A stretch of 64,000 bases of DNA from JBQLZO01 sp052168315 (lineage in GTDB: Bacteria; Planctomycetota; Phycisphaerae; Phycisphaerales; UBA1924), in the NCBI GenBank assembly GCA_052168315.1, contig JBQLZO010000028.1:1-64000 (forward strand), read 5' to 3'. Position 1 is the first letter of the stretch. Each line of letters starts with the position of its first letter. A program made the translations under genes and the position numbers. A model generated the notes under the pieces. It was not told the origin of the DNA. It worked only from the letters and a program-made list of their open reading frames with translations, and made no database searches. Shown here in pieces: positions 61,060 through 64,000 of the stretch.

Positions 61060-61145
61060 TTGTGTGACGATGATCGGTCGGGCTGGACGGATATTGCGTA
61101 TGACATCGATAGGCGCAGGCATGTGGGGGCGGAAGGAGTTCCGAT

Positions 61146-61346
61146 ATGGCGAGGCGCAGCGGTCAGGGCGGTGGAGCAACGAATAAGCGATCATTCGAAG
61201 CCTGGGTGATCGAGAATGTTCGGGGCGATGAACTGAATGCGATGCTGTCCGAGTTGCAGTCGGACTCTCGGTGTGCCCACTACCATGTGCTGCCCGAGGG
61301 CGATGGCGAATACACGGTGGTTGCGGCCTACCGGGCGGATGGGTGA
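61146..61346 (+). CDS. Small protein, unknown function
   Basis: 66 residues: a basic head (MARRSGQGGGATNKRSFEAW) and a compact body (VIENVRGDELNAMLSELQSDSRCAHYHVLPEGDGEYTVVAAY) that looks folded. No family recognised. ATG 61146 has AAGGAG six bases upstream. It sits 86 bases after the lipoprotein and 36 bases before murD in the same direction, but murD seems to have its own promoter. Confidence 0.6.
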   Translation: MARRSGQGGGATNKRSFEAWVIENVRGDELNAMLSELQSDSRCAHYHVLPEGDGEYTVVAAYRADG

Positions 61347-61370
61347 GCGAACGCGCGGGCGCGGAGCGAG

Positions 61371-61376
61371 TACAGT
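61371..61376 (+). promoter_or_regulatory. -10-like hexamer TACAGT, leaderless start
   Basis: TACAGT ends six bases before ATG 61383 of murD. Confidence 0.5.
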
Positions 61377-61382
61377 GCGCGG

Positions 61383-62819
61383 ATGGGCATCGGCGCGATC
61401 GGGATCGCCATCACGGATGCGTGGCTCGCCGGGCGGCGCGCTGTGGTGATGGGGCTGGGTCGGTTCGGGGGCGGGGTGGGTGTGACGCGGTTTCTTGCTT
61501 CGCGCGGGGCGCGGGTGCTGGTGACGGATCGGGGCGATGAGCGGGCGCTGCGGGGGGCGCTGGACGAAATCGGGGATCTTGTAAGGGATGGAGCGGTCTC
61601 GCTCCGGCTGGGGGAGCACCGGGAGCGGGATTTCACGGATGCGGATCTGGTGGTGGCTAATCCGGCGGTGCCGAGGGCGTGGGAGGATGCGTATCTGAAC
61701 GCGGCGCGGGCGGCGGGCGTCCCGATCACGACGGAGATCCGGCTGGCGTTCGAGCGGCTCCCGGATCGCTCGCGCGTGCTCGGGATCACCGGCACGGCGG
61801 GCAAGTCGACCACCAGCGCGATGGGCGCGGCGATCCTGTCGGGCGCGTTCGGGGCCGCGCGAGTGCACCTGGGAGGGAACATCGGCGGATCGCTGCTCGG
61901 ACGAATCGATGGGATCGGGGGCGATGACTTCGTGGTGCTGGAGTTGTCCAGCGCGCAGCTGCACTGGCTCGATGCGGGCGCGGGCGGGTCCGAAGCGCTT
62001 GGGTACGCGCCGGCGGGTCTGTCTCCGGGCGTGGCGGTGCTGACGAACTTCGCGCCCAACCACCTCGACTGGCACGGGAGCGTGGAGCACTACGCGGCGA
62101 GCAAGCGGGTGATCTTCGCGCATCAGCAGGCTGGCGATGTGGCGCTGGTGCCGGCGATCGGCGAGCGTGATCGGTGGGTGGCACAGGAGTGCGTGGCCCG
62201 GGTCGAGGGGATCGCGGAGGCGGCGCGGGAGATGGGCGGGGCGCTGTCGTTGTCGGTGGTGGGGGGGCACAACCGGATGAACGCGTGCGCGGCGATCGCG
62301 GCCTGCGAGGCGTTGGCGGGCGTGGAGCGATCGAAGGCGATCGCGTCGGTGAACGCCTTTCGCGGGCTGCCGCACCGGCTTGAACTGGTGCGGGTGACGG
62401 CCGGCGGGATCCGGTGCATCAACGATTCGAAGTGCACGACGCCCGAAGGGGCGGCGCTGGCGGTGGGCGCCTTCGAAGGCGCGGGTGAGTGCGGGGCGGG
62501 TCGCGTGGTGCTGGTCTGCGGCGGGGCCGAGAAGGGTGTGCCGCTGGATCCGATGGTGGGTGCGGCGGCATCGTGCGGGGCGGTGCTGACGATCGGCGCG
62601 ACGGGTGAGCGGCTGGCGGAACTGGTCCGCAGCGCGGGCGGACGTGCGGAGCACGCCGGGACGCTGGAGGCGGCGATGTCGCGGGCGCGGGCGTTGCGAT
62701 CCGTGATGGCCGGCGGCGGGGTGCTGCTGCTCTCGCCGGGGTGCGCCTCGTGGGACCAGTTCGCGAATTACGAACAGCGCGGCGAGGCGTTCGCGCGGTG
62801 GTGCGAAGACTTGGATTGA
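61383..62819 (+). CDS. murD: UDP-N-acetylmuramoyl-L-alanine--D-glutamate ligase
   Basis: 478 residues. Adds D-glutamate to UDP-MurNAc-Ala in peptidoglycan precursor synthesis, using ATP. Seen: N-terminal UDP-binding Rossmann part (VMGLGRFGGG), ATP loop GITGTAGKSTT (about 134-144), FVVLELSSAQLHWLD, NFAPNHLDWHGSVEHYAASK, GGHNRMNACAAIAA, the FRGLPHRLELVRVTAGGIRCINDSKCTTPEGA block typical of MurD, and LLLSPGCASWDQF. It lies apart from the rsmH-ftsI cluster, 8 kb away. ATG 61383 is supported by TACAGT six bases upstream. Confidence 0.95.
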   Translation: MGIGAIGIAITDAWLAGRRAVVMGLGRFGGGVGVTRFLASRGARVLVTDRGDERALRGALDEIGDLVRDGAVSLRLGEHRERDFTDADLVVANPAVPRAWEDAYLNAARAAGVPITTEIRLAFERLPDRSRVLGITGTAGKSTTSAMGAAILSGAFGAARVHLGGNIGGSLLGRIDGIGGDDFVVLELSSAQLHWLDAGAGGSEALGYAPAGLSPGVAVLTNFAPNHLDWHGSVEHYAASKRVIFAHQQAGDVALVPAIGERDRWVAQECVARVEGIAEAAREMGGALSLSVVGGHNRMNACAAIAACEALAGVERSKAIASVNAFRGLPHRLELVRVTAGGIRCINDSKCTTPEGAALAVGAFEGAGECGAGRVVLVCGGAEKGVPLDPMVGAAASCGAVLTIGATGERLAELVRSAGGRAEHAGTLEAAMSRARALRSVMAGGGVLLLSPGCASWDQFANYEQRGEAFARWCEDLD

Positions 62820-62835
62820 GGCGGATGCCTGGCGC

Positions 62836-63777
62836 TCAGGTGGCGGCGCGGGTGGACGCGGCGGGTGCGCCGGGATCCGTTGCGCTGCTCGAAGATGGGC
62901 GCTGCTGGGCGTGCTTGGCGCGGACGCCCTCGAAGTCCCAGATGGGCTCGGAGCGCCCGAGATACTCCGCGAGGCGGTCGGCATCCGGGCGTAGGGCGTC
63001 GATCAGGCGGTCGATGGTCTCGGCGCTGGGTGGCGCGGGGCGTGGTGGTGGGGTCGGGGAGAACCAGGAGAGCACGCGGCGCCGGGTCTCGGGCGCGAGC
63101 ATCGGCCTGATGTAGCGGATGTAGGCCTGGGACTGCTGGAACTTCTTGAGCGGGCCCGGCGCCACGACGCGGGCCTCGCCCTTGTTGTGGACCAGGCCCT
63201 CATCGATGAGCTCCGGGCGGGGCTCGATCCCGAGCCAGCGGGAGAGCTCGGCGATGGTGTCGCGGCGCGACTTGATGAACTCCTCGAAGATGACGATGCG
63301 GATGCGCGCATCGCCGATGGCGGCGCGCCATGGCTGGATCTGCATGAAGTAGCGCGAGTAGTCCGTGAATCGCGGGATTGTGCGGAGGGCCTCGTCGGGA
63401 TCGTGCGGGATGGCGCGGGGTTTGTCGCTGAGCTCGTGGAAGTGCTGGGAGATGGCGCGGGAGACGGGGTCGCGGACGATGTAGAGCACCTTGAAGTCGT
63501 CGGGCAGGAGCTGGCAGGCGCGCTCGGGCACGCCGGGGAACTCGGGGAGCTTGGCGTAGATGGTCGAGGCGTCGCCGGCGATGGTCCCCGGGGGGCATGA
63601 TCGGAAGTAGCGCTCGTAGGACGCCCGTCCGGCGGGCGTGAGCACGGCGTCCCGCGCGAGGTCGCCGGGCTCCTTTGGGTCGCAGAACTGGATGCCGGGC
63701 TGGGTGTCGAGATCGGCGTACAGGCTGGTGGTGCCCGATTTCATCGCGCCGATGAGCAGGAGGCTTGGGAGGGTCAT
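62836..63777 (-). CDS. Sulfotransferase family protein
   Basis: 313 residues. The PAPS-binding motifs are clear: 5'-phosphosulfate loop IGAMKSGTTSLY (about 9-20, Lys13) and 3'-phosphate motif LYIVRDPVSRAISQ (about 97-110). Family members move a sulfuryl group from PAPS to a sugar or small molecule; the acceptor is unknown. Such genes are abundant in planctomycetes. The last 30 residues are Ala/Ser/Pro-rich. ATG 63777 directly precedes the first motif. Confidence 0.88.
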   Translation of the reverse strand: MTLPSLLLIGAMKSGTTSLYADLDTQPGIQFCDPKEPGDLARDAVLTPAGRASYERYFRSCPPGTIAGDASTIYAKLPEFPGVPERACQLLPDDFKVLYIVRDPVSRAISQHFHELSDKPRAIPHDPDEALRTIPRFTDYSRYFMQIQPWRAAIGDARIRIVIFEEFIKSRRDTIAELSRWLGIEPRPELIDEGLVHNKGEARVVAPGPLKKFQQSQAYIRYIRPMLAPETRRRVLSWFSPTPPPRPAPPSAETIDRLIDALRPDADRLAEYLGRSEPIWDFEGVRAKHAQQRPSSSSATDPGAPAASTRAAT

Positions 63778-63958
63778 GGGATCGTTCCGCGTGGGTTCCG
63801 TGTGGCGCGGCGATCGCCCCGGATCGGGGGTTCGGCGCTGACCGGCAAGCGTATGCGCTGGTGTGATCGGGGCGCGAGCGCGGAGGCTTGATGCGCGGTG
63901 CGCGAGGGATTGGCGGGAGGGTGTGGGTGTGCGGCCCGGGCGGGCTCCGGGGGCGATG

Positions 63959-64000
63959 TCAGGGCGTGTTGTCCTCGTCCGCGGCGCCGGATGACGGATC
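63959..64000 (-). CDS. Possible C-terminal end of a gene cut by the window edge
   Basis: On the minus strand the last 42 bases read DPSSGAADEDNTP followed by TGA. The acidic, disordered ending and the gap after it suit the 3' end of a gene continuing past the right edge. Only 13 codons are visible, so this is tentative. Confidence 0.3.
   Translation of the reverse strand, partial: DPSSGAADEDNTP

Overview
The window is very GC-rich DNA with about 50 recognisable protein genes on both strands. It looks like a planctomycete of the class Phycisphaerae. The clues are a secreted protein ending in a PEP-CTERM-like tail (3329-4021), a prepilin-derived protein with the planctomycete DG-SVQFL type C-terminus (1204-2151), a small ACT-domain protein of planctomycete type (58611-59099), a cysteine-less FmdB-like protein (11176-11472), and the mixture of housekeeping and type IV pilus genes. 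I saw no rRNA, tRNA, insertion sequence, prophage or CRISPR array. It reads as an ordinary chromosomal segment.

Layout. 1-9 kb: YhaM-like nuclease, prepilin-like protein, fructosamine kinase, PEP-CTERM protein, hydroxyacid dehydrogenase, UbiE/MenG, CtlX-like amidinohydrolase, AroB. 9-13.7 kb: two unknown proteins, FmdB-like protein, DUF481 outer-membrane protein, tandem rhodanese. 13.7-19.2 kb: Na/Pi cotransporter facing a translationally coupled three-gene envelope operon (WaaP-like kinase, GT39 glycosyltransferase, PAP2 phosphatase). 19.4-24.7 kb: pseudo-receiver/GAF protein, GNAT acetyltransferase with a long leader, YtoQ, UbiA prenyltransferase, GbsR-type regulator. 24.7-32.2 kb: MFS transporter, NfeD-like/flotillin pair, carotenoid desaturase plus aldehyde dehydrogenase. 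32.3-43.8 kb: giant MscS channel, AsnRS, PilZ-like protein, PilT, a degenerate GspE/PilB-like ATPase and a CvpA-like protein. 43.9-49 kb: AsnC/Lrp regulator divergent from HPPD, cytochrome c lipoprotein, SppA, a 39-residue Ala/Pro/Lys-rich protein. 49-54.4 kb: division cluster rsmH, LysM protein, ftsL-like gene, ftsI, and a convergent membrane protein. 54.9-64 kb: NtrC-type regulator, TauE/SafE, ACT protein, lipoprotein, MurD, sulfotransferase.

The most general observation concerns gene expression. Twelve starts have a TANNNT hexamer, like a -10 box, ending 5-7 bases before the start codon, so transcription would begin at or next to the start codon. Most of the other genes have Shine-Dalgarno sequences, so this genome seems to mix leaderless and led mRNAs. 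This pattern decided several start codons here.

The most unusual local feature is at 21330-21753 on the minus strand. It has a sigma70-type promoter, a 13-base perfect complement of the usual 16S rRNA tail, a 12-codon open frame whose end forms one arm of a helix, and a strong intrinsic terminator, all upstream of the GNAT gene. It looks like an uncharacterised attenuation leader or a small RNA. Other unusual items are a pilus-type ATPase with Arg in place of the Walker A Lys, and a hairpin covering the ribosome site of the 39-residue gene.
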